A DNA stretch of 64,000 bases from Mesorhizobium shangrilense (lineage in GTDB: Bacteria; Pseudomonadota; Alphaproteobacteria; Rhizobiales; Rhizobiaceae), in contig NZ_JBEWSZ010000013.1 in the NCBI RefSeq assembly GCF_040537815.1, forward strand, positions 1 to 64,000. The letters run 5' to 3'. Below the pieces are notes generated by a model. The model ran no database searches and had not been told where the DNA came from. It saw nothing but the letters and a program-made list of their open reading frames with translations. Shown piece by piece: positions 17,370-26,065 of the stretch (position 1 is its first letter; each line of letters opens with the position of its first letter). Both the position numbers and the translations under genes were made by a program.

Positions 17370-18713
17370 TCAGGCGCCCCCAAGGGCTTGCCCGATATCG
17401 GCGATGATATCATCAATATGCTCAAGTCCGACGGAGATGCGGATTGTGCCATCGCGAACCCCGGCAGCAAGGCGCGCCTCGCGGTGAACCGAAGCATGAG
17501 TCGTCGAGGCTGGATGCGTGGCGAGCGTTCTAGCGTCGCCAATATTTGAGACGTGGTAGGCCAGTCGCAAGCGCTCGATAAAACGGCCCCCAGCCTCGAT
17601 GCCTCCAGCGATCTCGAACACGATCATGGGGCCGCCATGATCGCCCATGTTCTGCACGGCGCGATGCCGTTCAACGGTTCCGCCAAAAGCCGGATAGGTC
17701 ACGTCGAGCACACCAGGCTGCGCCTTGAGATAGTGGGCGAGCTGCCGGGCATTGGAGCAATGTCGTGGCATTCGCAAAGGCAGCGTCTCCAAGCCTTGGA
17801 TGCAGAGAAAAGATGCGAACGGGGACGGGCAGGGTCCAAAGTCACGCATGAGCGTGTTGCGCATCTTGAGCAGAAACGGGCTGGCCCCATACGGGCCGGG
17901 CAAATCGCGCGCAGCATCCAGCCAGAGTATGTTGCCATGGGAGATATCAGGACGTGTCATCAACGGAAAGCGCTCGGGATAAGCAGCCCAGTCGAAGGTG
18001 CCGCCGTCGACGATAATGCCGCCAATCGTGGTGCCGTGGCCGCAAATATATTTGGAAGTGGACTGCACGGTTACATGGGCGCCAAGCGTAAGAGGGCGTG
18101 AAATGAGGGGGGTCAGCGTGTTGTCGATGATCAGCGGAATTCCGACTTCATGCGCGATCGCCCCCACTTCGACGATCGGGAAGGGGCTGAGCTTCGGATT
18201 GGGAAGCCCTTCCGCAAACCAACAGCGCGTGCGATGGTCCGAGGCTTCGCGGAAGCGCTCGGGATCGCTCGGATCGACGAAGCGCGTTTCGATCCCAAGC
18301 CGCTGAAACGTGCTGGAGAGCAGATTGATTGTCCCGCCATACAGGTGCGCGGAGCTCACGATGTTGTCCCCGCAAACGGCAATGTTCAGGATCGCAAGCA
18401 TTATCGCGGCCTGTCCCGAGGAGGTTGCCAAGGCGGCTATGCCACCCTCCAGAGCCGCGACACGTTGCTCGAATATATCCGTCGTCGGGTTCATCAACCG
18501 CGAATAGGTGCGTCCCTCGCGGCGTAGATCGAAGACGTCCGATGCGTGATCAATGGATTCGAACGCATAGGCGTTCGAGAGATAGATCGGAACGGTCGTC
18601 GCCAATGTCGCCGGATCACAGCGATAGCCCCCATGCAGGACTGTCGTCTCCGCGTGAAGGGCTGGCGTCGGATCCAATCGTGTTGCAGGGCCATTTTTCT
18701 GGAGTTTGGTCAA
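17370..18713 (-). CDS. PLP-dependent O-acetylhomoserine sulfhydrylase/cystathionine gamma-synthase-like enzyme
   Basis: 447 residues, full length. HAETTVLHGGYRCDPAT and YSRLMNPTTDIFEQRVAALE open a Cys/Met-metabolism PLP enzyme; VQSTSKYICGHGTTIGG holds the PLP Lys; SNIGDARTLATHPASTTH is the C-terminal block typical of O-acetylhomoserine sulfhydrylases (MetY). These enzymes replace the acetyl of O-acetylhomoserine by a nucleophile. The rhizobitoxine enzyme RtxA carries such a domain and uses an alcohol instead of sulfide. Here it lies 42 bp after a desaturase gene and directly before an amidotransferase, so a secondary-metabolite role is more likely than methionine synthesis. Confidence 0.82.
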   Translation of the reverse strand: MTKLQKNGPATRLDPTPALHAETTVLHGGYRCDPATLATTVPIYLSNAYAFESIDHASDVFDLRREGRTYSRLMNPTTDIFEQRVAALEGGIAALATSSGQAAIMLAILNIAVCGDNIVSSAHLYGGTINLLSSTFQRLGIETRFVDPSDPERFREASDHRTRCWFAEGLPNPKLSPFPIVEVGAIAHEVGIPLIIDNTLTPLISRPLTLGAHVTVQSTSKYICGHGTTIGGIIVDGGTFDWAAYPERFPLMTRPDISHGNILWLDAARDLPGPYGASPFLLKMRNTLMRDFGPCPSPFASFLCIQGLETLPLRMPRHCSNARQLAHYLKAQPGVLDVTYPAFGGTVERHRAVQNMGDHGGPMIVFEIAGGIEAGGRFIERLRLAYHVSNIGDARTLATHPASTTHASVHREARLAAGVRDGTIRISVGLEHIDDIIADIGQALGGA

Positions 18714-18755
18714 CTCGAGTTCTCCGGAGATACATTGTTCTCGATGGGGTAGCGT

Positions 18756-19841
18756 TCAGGCCCGCAATCCCGCGCTTGCGGCGAAGCGCTTCCGGTTCTG
18801 GTCGCGGATCAGCTTCAGGATCGAAGGCTCGCCATTTGGGCCAGACTGGAAGATACCGCCCGTTTCGGAACAGTGCGCCGCATAGACGGGGTCCCTCATG
18901 CGGATGGAATGTGCTTCGGGCAAGCGCCAGAGCGGGGTCGCTGGATCGAGATGATGATCGAGATGATAGTTGTCGCCGTTGATCGCGGTCAGCCACTTCT
19001 CGATATGACGGCTGCGGCGATTCCGGGTCATTTCCAGGTCCACGGTTCGGCTGTCAATGGAGCTGCAATGCTCAGACATCTCGATGACCCAGCCGATGAT
19101 ATGAAACGCGGTGAGGTAGGGGACAACCCAGAGAAGGACAAATTCCTGGAAGCAGCCGTAGGCCAGAGCGAGCGTTACGACACAAGCCCAGAACGCGTAA
19201 AAGCCCCAGCAATCGAACAGGTAACGCCATGTCTCTTCGCGCTTCACCCGCGTTGAGCTCTCCTTGCGAGAGAGGGTGTCTAGGATCATCTGGTATCTGT
19301 TGCGGAGGAGATACTTCAGATAGGCGTAGGTTTTCGATCCAAGCAGGGGCAAGATGATGATCTTCCAAACGAAGGAGCGATCCGTTTGGGGTGTGAAGAC
19401 ACCTTCCGCGATGAAAAACCCCAGGTCAGGGTCGGCATCGGCTCTCCCCAGGTAGGGGTGATGGCTGTGGACGTGGGACTCCGTGTAGGCGAAGTGGCGT
19501 TGAAACAGGGGCCAAGCCGTCAGCAGCGTGCCGAGCAAGAAGTTCAGCACACGATTTTTTGTCAGCACGCCGTGCGCACAGTCGTGCAAAATGGTGGAGA
19601 TGCCTCGCTGACGCGCTCCGATGACTATCACAGTCAGGGGATAGAACCACCAGCTTACTCCAATGACCAGCCACGCGAAGGCGGCGATCACCGCATAGTC
19701 CTTCATGATGTAAAGAGGGCCATGCCAATTGTCAGTCTCAAGTGCCTTGATCTCATGAGTGATGGATCGATCGAAGCGGTAGTGAATGTAGCGCTTTGGT
19801 GCTTCGATGCCGTGATACTGGGGCTGTACATGAGCGTTCAT
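18756..19841 (-). CDS. membrane fatty-acid-desaturase-superfamily protein
   Basis: 361 residues from ATG 19841, which overlaps the stop of the upstream decarboxylase-like gene (ATGA). The three di-iron His boxes are present: TILHDCAHG, ESHVHSHHPY and NYHLDHHLDP, with hydrophobic segments between them (AVIAAFAWLVIGVSWWFYPL). The superfamily inserts double bonds or hydroxyls. RtxC, which desaturates dihydrorhizobitoxine, is of this type, and the neighbouring sulfhydrylase-like gene supports a similar job here. Substrate is not shown by sequence. Confidence 0.85.
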   Translation of the reverse strand: MNAHVQPQYHGIEAPKRYIHYRFDRSITHEIKALETDNWHGPLYIMKDYAVIAAFAWLVIGVSWWFYPLTVIVIGARQRGISTILHDCAHGVLTKNRVLNFLLGTLLTAWPLFQRHFAYTESHVHSHHPYLGRADADPDLGFFIAEGVFTPQTDRSFVWKIIILPLLGSKTYAYLKYLLRNRYQMILDTLSRKESSTRVKREETWRYLFDCWGFYAFWACVVTLALAYGCFQEFVLLWVVPYLTAFHIIGWVIEMSEHCSSIDSRTVDLEMTRNRRSRHIEKWLTAINGDNYHLDHHLDPATPLWRLPEAHSIRMRDPVYAAHCSETGGIFQSGPNGEPSILKLIRDQNRKRFAASAGLRA

Positions 19842-21034
19842 GAAAACACCTTTTGCCGAGAATTGCAGGGCCACTCGGCGATAAAGTCGCCGACGAAGCG
19901 GTCAATGAGATCAGCTTTGACGTTTGGCATGACAATCGCATGGGCGCAGTTGCCATGACATGCGAGCTGGTATTCGTTAACGAGTCTCTCGGACGGTTTC
20001 GGAAACACAACCGTCAAGGAGCACGGATTGAGCAATACCGGCACACTCTCTGACCGTAGTGCTCCCGCAAAGCCATCCGCACGCTCGATGCAGGTTCGGG
20101 CAAAATGACGGAAACCGGCGATACCGAGGCGCGTCAGCCGGTTCCATATCGCGAGAACGGCGTGGCCGTTTCGCGATCCCATCAAGGTAGTATCATCAGA
20201 GCGCAAGTAGCTCACGGTGGAGGCCACTCGACGGACATGTTCCCGTCGGACTACGAGTACGCCGCAGGGCATCGGCGTGCCGATCATCTTGTGGCCCGAG
20301 GTTGATATACTATCGATCCCGTGCCGGAAGGAGGGACGGATACCACTCGGTAAGCCATCGACGAAGGGAAGGACCATTGCATTCAGGGCGCCATCGACGT
20401 GGACAAAGCGCCGACTCGGATCGATCCCGACTTGGTCCAGAACGCTGATGCAGGACGCGATATCATCGTGCGCCCCTTTCATGGTCGTTCCACAGGTCAA
20501 TGCGAGAATGACGCAGCGATGGCGATTTGCCTGGATGACTTCCCGCAGAGCATCCGGACAGATGGCGCCGGTATGGTCGGCCTCGCATGTCAAAGCCTCG
20601 ATCCGGAGGATTTTCGCTGCCTTTGGGACCGAATAATGCGCCTCTTTGGAGTGTACCAGAACCGGATTACCAAGAGTCTCTCGCGCAAGATATATGGCCC
20701 ACAGATTGCCCTCAGTACCGCTCGCGCCCACGGCTCCCCAGTATTCTTCTGGATCGCCACATTCCCAGGCCCGCATGATCCAGTCGACCACATCGCGCTC
20801 TACGCAAGAGACCTCCGTCCCATAGTGCGATCCGACATATGGATCCCCCAAGTTATTAATTAGAAACTCGCCGAACTGAGAGATTGGTTCGGCGTCAAAG
20901 TCGAGATTATACGGATATCCTAGGTGTTTTTTTCGCCTATCAACGAATTTATTTCGGAGTCTATCCAGAGTCGCATCGATGATGACGTCGGGTTTACTCA
21001 GGCGAGTGTCCAATATATCGCACGTAAGCTTCAC
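19838..21034 (-). CDS. hdc: PLP-dependent group II decarboxylase, histidine decarboxylase-like
   Basis: 398 residues. Landmarks of the bacterial histidine decarboxylase family: YWGAVGASGTEGNLWAIYLA, VLVHSKEAHYSVPKAAKIL, RFVHVDGALNAMVLPF with the PLP Asp, and IDSISTSGHKMIGTPMPCG with the PLP Lys. The product from histidine would be histamine, but serine and other substrates are possible in this family. It is the first gene of the five-gene leftward operon. I found no -24/-12 or NifA site in the ~260 bp upstream on this strand. Confidence 0.82.
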   Translation of the reverse strand: MKLTCDILDTRLSKPDVIIDATLDRLRNKFVDRRKKHLGYPYNLDFDAEPISQFGEFLINNLGDPYVGSHYGTEVSCVERDVVDWIMRAWECGDPEEYWGAVGASGTEGNLWAIYLARETLGNPVLVHSKEAHYSVPKAAKILRIEALTCEADHTGAICPDALREVIQANRHRCVILALTCGTTMKGAHDDIASCISVLDQVGIDPSRRFVHVDGALNAMVLPFVDGLPSGIRPSFRHGIDSISTSGHKMIGTPMPCGVLVVRREHVRRVASTVSYLRSDDTTLMGSRNGHAVLAIWNRLTRLGIAGFRHFARTCIERADGFAGALRSESVPVLLNPCSLTVVFPKPSERLVNEYQLACHGNCAHAIVMPNVKADLIDRFVGDFIAEWPCNSRQKVFS

Positions 21035-21602
21035 GCATATGCTCCGCTATAGCCGCCCAGGGAACCGGCAGGCAAGGGTGACTCAAGACCCGCTCCAATC
21101 AGCCCGCCGGCACCCCGCCTCCGACACGGGCGTCACTCATCCGGTGGGCCAGGCGACGAATTGTCACCACGACGAGAATATCGGTTCGGCAACTCCTGAC
21201 GCCTCGCGACAAGGGAGCCTCAAAAATCATGCCCGCATCGCAGAAAGAGCCTAAAAACGAGCATTTCTCCATATTATTCAATAGTTTAATAAGGTGCGCA
21301 GGCCGAACAGTCCCGCGTCGCGGACTCGACAAAGCGACGGTAAAATGTCGGTTATCAGACGTTGTCCTGGGAATGCTGGACAGGTGCTTACTAACGGCGG
21401 CGCGCCGAGGCATCGGTTCCGAGCAGCCGTTGCGGCCACGGTCTTCCAGCCGGTCAAGGGGCGGTCCAGACCCCACCTTGATCGTGCACAGCCACACCGT
21501 CCATTTCGACAATTGCGGCGGCACCATCGACAAGCGCGAACGCTATTGGTTCCGCGCCCAGAACACGACCTCGCCTGCCGCCTCCTACCGCAAACCTGCT
21601 TG
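21035..21602. other. intergenic region upstream of hdc-like operon
   Basis: No gene that I can support. It should hold the leftward promoter of the hdc-like operon, but I see no RpoN-type or other recognisable box. Peptide scraps such as IVHSHTVHFDNCGGTIDKR (about 21480-21535) may be remnants of a lost gene. Confidence 0.35.
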
Positions 21603-21721
21603 TGTCCGAAGCTGAACAAGAATGTCGCAAACCCGGCCAAAAGGTCGCCAAGGCCGGGCCACCCGCCTACCGAGCAAGCCGTGTAACGCAGACGGAGCGC
21701 CGAGTCGGCACGCAACTTGCT
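21603..21721 (+). promoter_or_regulatory. NifA upstream site and RpoN -24/-12 promoter (module copy A)
   Basis: TGTCCGAAGCTGAACA at 21603-21618 is an exact TGT-N10-ACA NifA site. CGGCAC (21706-21711), five bases, TTGCT (21717-21721) is a -24/-12 element with GG and GC ten bases apart. The 88-bp stretch between is similar to copies B (25782) and C (35959). It points to the reductase gene at 22047, giving a ~310-base leader. Confidence 0.8.
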
Positions 21722-21727
21722 GCCATG

Positions 21728-21850
21728 ATTTCGACGCGCGAGATCGGCCTCGCCGTCGTTATGCTCGGCGGCGGCGCACACGGCCGGAAGACAGCGTCGC
21801 CCATTCGGTCCATATCACCCGGATGCTCCCTTGTCGGCGCGGAGGCGCCG
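21728..21850 (+). pseudogene. deoA: deoA (thymidine phosphorylase) fragment
   Basis: STREIGLAVVMLGGG followed, after a frameshift, by PEDSVAHSVHITRMLP matches the C-terminal part of thymidine phosphorylase (REIGLAVV.LGGGR...D..VG). It is only ~40 codons, broken, and sits inside the leader transcribed from promoter copy A. Confidence 0.5.
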
Positions 21851-22046
21851 CCGCAGCCAGCGCCGCGAAGCCGCCCCATGGTGAGCATCCCTGCATCCCC
21901 TTGCGCGTGATCATAAAGGTCTTCCGAGTATTGCTGGCTTCGAAGCCAAGACGCACCGGCTCAGAGCCCTTGTCCGACGCGCCCTGTGCAAACGACAATC
22001 TTAGAAGGTGGCTTCGCTGCGACTAGCAACCAAGGAGGATGGCAGC

Positions 22047-22922
22047 ATGACAAAGATCGCCTTCATCGGACTGGGTTCGATGGGCGGGCCCATGGCCCGA
22101 AATCTTCTCAAGCACAGCTTTGAAGTTCGGGGCTTCGACATCGCCTCAAAGAGCCTTGCGGATCTACAAGCGGCGGGAGGCACGCCGGCCGCCTCGGCTG
22201 CCGGAGCCTGCGCGGGTGCGAATTTTGTCGTGCTTATGGTGGTCGATGCGGCGCAGGCGCAAATGGTGCTCTTCACCAATGGAGCGCTCGCGGCAGCGCT
22301 TCCTGACGCGACCGTCTGTCTGATGGCGACCTGTCCGCCGAAATCGGTCGAATCAATCGCCGCGCGCGTCACCGCGACCGGGCGGGGATTCATCGACGCG
22401 CCGGTCTCGGGCGGCACTGCCGGGGCGACAGCCGGGACGCTGACGATCACGGCGGCTGCGCCGCAGAGCGTCTTCGAGGCGGCCCAGCCGATCTTCAAGG
22501 CGATGGGCGACAGGGTCTTCCACATCGGCGAGCGCCCCGGGCAGGCAGCAGTCGTCAAGACCGTCAATCAGCTCCTCTGCGGCGTGCACATCGCTGTGGC
22601 GGCCGAGGCCTTTTCCCTCGCTGAGAAGGTCGGTGTCGATGCCGCGAGCATGCTCGACATTCTCTCGGGCACATCGGCCTCGAGTTGGATGCTGAAAGAT
22701 CGCGGGCCGCGCATGATCATGGACGACCCGGAGGCCTTCAGCACAGTCGATATCTTCGTCAAGGATCTCGGCATCGTGCTCGAGGCGGGCCGAGAAACAA
22801 AGGCGGCGCTGCCGTTCGCCGCTCTGTCCCACCAACTCTTCCTTTCCGTTTCCGGCCGCGGCGACGGCCAAGCCGACGACAGCCAGGTGATCCGCGCCTA
22901 TCGCGCGCTCAACGGTGAGTGA
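22047..22922 (+). CDS. 3-hydroxyisobutyrate dehydrogenase/tartronate semialdehyde reductase family protein
   Basis: 291 residues. KIAFIGLGSMGGPMARNLL is the dinucleotide-binding GxGxxG, FIDAPVSGGTAGATAGTL is the substrate-binding motif, and VVKTVNQLLCGVHIAVAAEA holds the catalytic Lys. It would oxidise or reduce a beta-hydroxyacid with NAD(P). AGGAGG eight bases before ATG 22047 sets the start. The nearest upstream promoter is a NifA/RpoN module, so expression in nitrogen-fixing bacteroids is predicted. Which hydroxyacid is used cannot be read. Confidence 0.8.
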   Translation: MTKIAFIGLGSMGGPMARNLLKHSFEVRGFDIASKSLADLQAAGGTPAASAAGACAGANFVVLMVVDAAQAQMVLFTNGALAAALPDATVCLMATCPPKSVESIAARVTATGRGFIDAPVSGGTAGATAGTLTITAAAPQSVFEAAQPIFKAMGDRVFHIGERPGQAAVVKTVNQLLCGVHIAVAAEAFSLAEKVGVDAASMLDILSGTSASSWMLKDRGPRMIMDDPEAFSTVDIFVKDLGIVLEAGRETKAALPFAALSHQLFLSVSGRGDGQADDSQVIRAYRALNGE

Positions 22923-23265
22923 GCGCGATCAATCAGCCCCAGAACCTTAATCCAACCCGACGTAGATCGGGAAACAACCGAGAGGAAATTGCCCAAGGCG
23001 GCTCCATGAGGTTCAGACGTCCTGCAGCCTGACCGGCGACGTCTGGGACCGCTGTTGGGTGCTCGGCAACAAGCGCGCCTTCACACGTCTTGCTAAGGAT
23101 ATCCAGGAGATTGTTAGCCCCGAGCTCGACCGCTCCGCGCTCGATCAGTGGGCCGACATTGCGCGTCTCAGCCAGAGCTTGCGCAGCGACTGACGGCCAG
23201 TGTGATCTCATTCATCGAGGTCGACCGGGAGGCGTTGCGGAAAGCATCGCCGCTTCCTGCAGATG
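22923..23265. other. gene-poor stretch with unidentified coding scrap
   Basis: On the + strand a protein-like run SLTGDVWDRCWVLGNKRAF, then RLAKDIQEIVSPELDRSAL, ends at TGA 23191-23193. It has no start and no family I can name, so it is probably the tail of a truncated gene. Confidence 0.3.
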
Positions 23266-23545
23266 TGCAGCCATTATCGGGTGCAGCCGTTCGCTCCCAC
23301 GCTGGCGTCGGGCTGGGAGAAGGGTCAGGTCTAGAACCTAGTCGGGCAAGTGCGCGAGCCCTTCTTCACGCCGCGGCTGCGCTTCAAGACCTACGAGAAG
23401 CTGAACGCCTGGCTGCATGACAAGTGCGTCGCCGACGCCAAGGCGCATCGTCACGTCGAGCAACCCGGAACGAACGATCTGGAACGTGTTCGAGGAGGAG
23501 CCCGGCAAGCTGGTTGAATACCGCGGTTCCTTCGACGGTCCATGG
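23266..23545 (+). pseudogene. IS21-family IstA transposase fragment
   Basis: CSHYRVQPFAPTLASGWEKG, a TAG stop where the family has Glu (WEKGQVE), then REPFFTPRLRFKTYEKLNAW and DKCVADAKAHRHVE. After a frameshift comes ERTIWNVFEEEPGKLVEYRG. This is the C-terminal half of IstA with one stop and one shift. The IstB partner is absent. Confidence 0.75.
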
Positions 23546-23760
23546 TGCCGGCCTCGGTCTGAAGGTCGGCGAGGCCCCGGCGCTGGTCATGCCCGATCGG
23601 AAGTCGACGCGGAAGAGGCAGTAGCCGCGATCCGGGCGCTATACGATTTGGCGAGACGAAGCCTGCAACCGCCAGAGTAATCGTGCGCAGGATCGCGCCG
23701 CCGGCTGATGCGATTGCATCTCTCGCCGCGCTGCGCTGAGAGCCTCTTCTGTCAGGCAGT

Positions 23761-24978
23761 CTAGGTTTCGCGCTTCGGGCCGAGCAGGAACACTGTCAGG
23801 GCGGCGAGGAACATGGCAACCGCGCTGTAGGCAAAGACACTGGCAACGCCGGCATTATCCACCAGTAATCCGCCGAAAATCGCGCCGGCTGCGATGGCCA
23901 CTTGGAACGTTGCCGTCATCAGCACACCGGCGCTTTCGGCCTGCTTGGAAGCGGCGCGCAGCACCGTCCACGTCTGTAACCCCACCGGCGCCGCGCCGAA
24001 GGCAAAGCCCCATACGGTAACCGCAATTGCCGAGGCCGAGGCCGATGCTCCCACCGTCAGCAGCGAGACAGCGGCTATCGCTATGACCAGGGGCGGCAGG
24101 GCCGCGACTGCCTTGAGGCTGTGCTCGGCCAGGAATGCGCCGGCTAAATTGCCGAAGAAGCCGCCGATGCCAGAAGCGAGCAACACCAGCGAGATCGTCT
24201 CGATATCGAGCGCGGGAACCTTCTCGAGAAACGCACGGATGTAGGTGAAGCTGGCGAAGTGCCCAGAAGCGACCAGCAGGACGACCAAATACGCGACCCT
24301 GATTGTCGGATTCTTGGCCACATCCAGCAGACTGCGGAATGTAGCCACTTCAACCGGAGGCAGCGTCGGAATGGTTATGAGTTGAACCAGCAGTGTAACG
24401 GCATTAACAACTGCGGCGATCATGAAGGCGGCTCGCCATCCCCAGATCTCACCGACATAGGCGCCGATTGGAGGCGCGCAAACGGTAGCGACGGAAACGC
24501 CGGTAAGGATGATCGACATGGCGCGCGGCAGGAGGTGACTTGGAACGAGCCGCATCGCCAGCGCTGCCGAAATCGACCAGAAGCCTCCGAGCGCTATGCC
24601 GAGCACGACGCGTGCCGTCAGGAAAACCGGCAGCGACCAGGCTACCTCCGCCAGAACGTTGGACAGGATCTGCAGCAGCGTCATCGCCCACAGGACGATA
24701 TTGCGATCCAGACGCCTTGTAATGATGGCCATCGTCGGCGCTGAGATCGCCCCGGCGATTGCGGTCGCTGTCAGCGCCTGTCCAGCCGCACCCTTGGTGA
24801 TGCCGAGATCATGCGCGAGTGGCGTCAGCACGCTGGCAGGCAGAAATTCTGCCGTCACCAGCCCGAAGGTGCCCAAGGCAAGCGAAATGACCGCACCCCA
24901 AACGGGACAAGACCGTTGATCGGGCTTTTCTGGGTCGTGCAGAACAGCGTCCGTGAAGTCTGTCGCCGATTCGGTCAT
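23761..24978 (-). CDS. MFS transporter, NepI/sugar-efflux-like
   Basis: 405 residues with twelve predicted membrane segments. FGLVTAEFLPASVLTPLA and the RRLDRNIVLW loop between helices 2 and 3 fit the drug:proton antiporter DHA1 group that includes NepI (purine ribonucleoside efflux) and arabinose efflux pumps. It acts at the inner membrane as an exporter; the substrate is unknown. ATG 24978 is used; TTG 24984 is possible. It stands alone, reading away from the rpoN remnant. Confidence 0.82.
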   Translation of the reverse strand: MTESATDFTDAVLHDPEKPDQRSCPVWGAVISLALGTFGLVTAEFLPASVLTPLAHDLGITKGAAGQALTATAIAGAISAPTMAIITRRLDRNIVLWAMTLLQILSNVLAEVAWSLPVFLTARVVLGIALGGFWSISAALAMRLVPSHLLPRAMSIILTGVSVATVCAPPIGAYVGEIWGWRAAFMIAAVVNAVTLLVQLITIPTLPPVEVATFRSLLDVAKNPTIRVAYLVVLLVASGHFASFTYIRAFLEKVPALDIETISLVLLASGIGGFFGNLAGAFLAEHSLKAVAALPPLVIAIAAVSLLTVGASASASAIAVTVWGFAFGAAPVGLQTWTVLRAASKQAESAGVLMTATFQVAIAAGAIFGGLLVDNAGVASVFAYSAVAMFLAALTVFLLGPKRET

Positions 24979-25035
24979 GAACAAGCTCTTCAGTTTGAAT
25001 GCGCTGCAACATGGGGATGGCTGCGTCGACCCGCA

Positions 25036-25254
25036 TTAAAGCCAGAAGCGCCGCCTTTCCCGACGGCGTTGCACGGAAGAGGGGATGTTCATCGCTTCGC
25101 GACATGTTGTGACAATGCGGCGCGCAATATCGATGACCGTTTCCTTGAGCCGGACGATGCTGTCATCGTCGGAGGAGGGGACGATGTCCCGACGTCCGGC
25201 GGGAATGGGCACGGTCTGCTTGGCCGCTTGTATGGAGCTTCGCGTCTTAGCCAT
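25036..25254 (-). pseudogene. rpoN: fusion remnant: leader-gene 5' end joined to rpoN 3' end
   Basis: ATG 25254 starts MAKTRSSIQAAK, which matches the start of the unknown gene at 35493 (MADTRSSIGSPE). After ~26 codons it switches to the C-terminal end of sigma-54: DDDSIVRLKETVIDIARRIV, then TTCREAMNIPSSVQRRRERR, equivalent to the RpoN box region of the intact rpoN2 at 32769. A deletion therefore seems to have joined the two ends, removing prxS and most of rpoN. The RpoN box itself is altered (CRE for YRE). Confidence 0.75.
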
Positions 25255-25297
25255 AGTTTGTAGCTCTCTCCGCGCTTTGATGGGCACCAACGGTGAG

Positions 25298-25313
25298 CGC
25301 AAGCGCCATGCCA
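25298..25313 (-). promoter_or_regulatory. leftward -24/-12-like element (copy B)
   Basis: Read on the minus strand it is TGGCAT, five bases, TTGCG, with GG and GC ten bases apart. It lies 44 bp before the fused rpoN remnant. It is weaker than its counterpart at 35542 and now serves only a pseudogene. Confidence 0.5.
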
Positions 25314-25781
25314 TTTCACTTGAAGGCACCCAATCGGCTACTTTTTTGCAGAGACCCTTTTGGCTCGAGCAGGAGCACCGTGCCTTCGCGGAGACCGAGC
25401 GCCCCTCACAATCCTCGCGCACCAGGACCGAGAAGGGTCCTGTATGGTCGGGGCGATCAGCACTTTCGCACAGGCTCGGGAACCCGTTCCGGACAGGCCG
25501 GCCGACGCATTGTCGCGCGCCGGCGCGCACTGCAGCGATCGGGTAAGGCTTTGTCTCTACCGCAGGCACGGCGATCCGCGAAGACGCCGCTGTCGCAGCA
25601 TCTACGATCGCGCTGTTGCTACTCCGGCCCTGTCGAGGAAGCTCTTTGACATCTTCCAGCCCTTCAACAAGCGCGCACCGCTCCGGACGCCGTGGGGATC
25701 GAGTTCGGCTCGGGTCGCGGCGTTTGCATGCCTCAGGTCCCTTTCATTTGCTCCTCCGTGGCGTCTATCCGCAACCTTCTG

Positions 25782-25897
25782 TGTTCGAAGCTGAACAAGT
25801 ATGTCGCAAACCCGACCAAAAGGCCGCCAAGGCCGGGCCACCGGGACCGGGCAAGGGGTGCAACGCAAACGGTGCGCTAATCGGCACGCAACTTGCT
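25782..25897 (+). promoter_or_regulatory. NifA upstream site and RpoN -24/-12 promoter of the P450 operon (module copy B)
   Basis: TGTTCGAAGCTGAACA (25782-25797) is TGT-N10-ACA; CGGCAC at 25882, five bases, TTGCT at 25893-25897 is the -24/-12. Transcription would start near 25910, ~155 bp before the P450 gene. Known NifA control of the related NGR234 block agrees (recalled, not checked). Confidence 0.82.
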
Positions 25898-26065
25898 CCG
25901 ACAGTTTTGTCAGAGTGACGTTCGCAGTGCTTCATGGAGCTCAGTGGTCATTGACCAATCTGCACGGCGCCTGAGCCGGAACATATCCCCTGCTGGTAAT
26001 CGACCTTGTGACCAGTCGTGCGATCCAATCGAGCGCAAGAACGCCTGACGTTCAGGAGAAACCAA

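Larger units (their letters stand above)
25180..25920 (+). repeat. ~700-bp direct repeat, copy B
   Basis: Similar in sequence and order to 35415-36100: both contain the 5' end of the MA(K/D)TRSS frame, a leftward -24/-12-like element, then a rightward NifA site and -24/-12. Divergence is substantial (many substitutions and indels), so the duplication is not recent. Confidence 0.65.

Noticed and set aside
22933..23211. Minus-strand gene downstream of the reductase
   Set aside because: The plus-strand reading of the same segment looks more protein-like (VWDRCWVLGNKRAF) and neither has a start signal or known domain.
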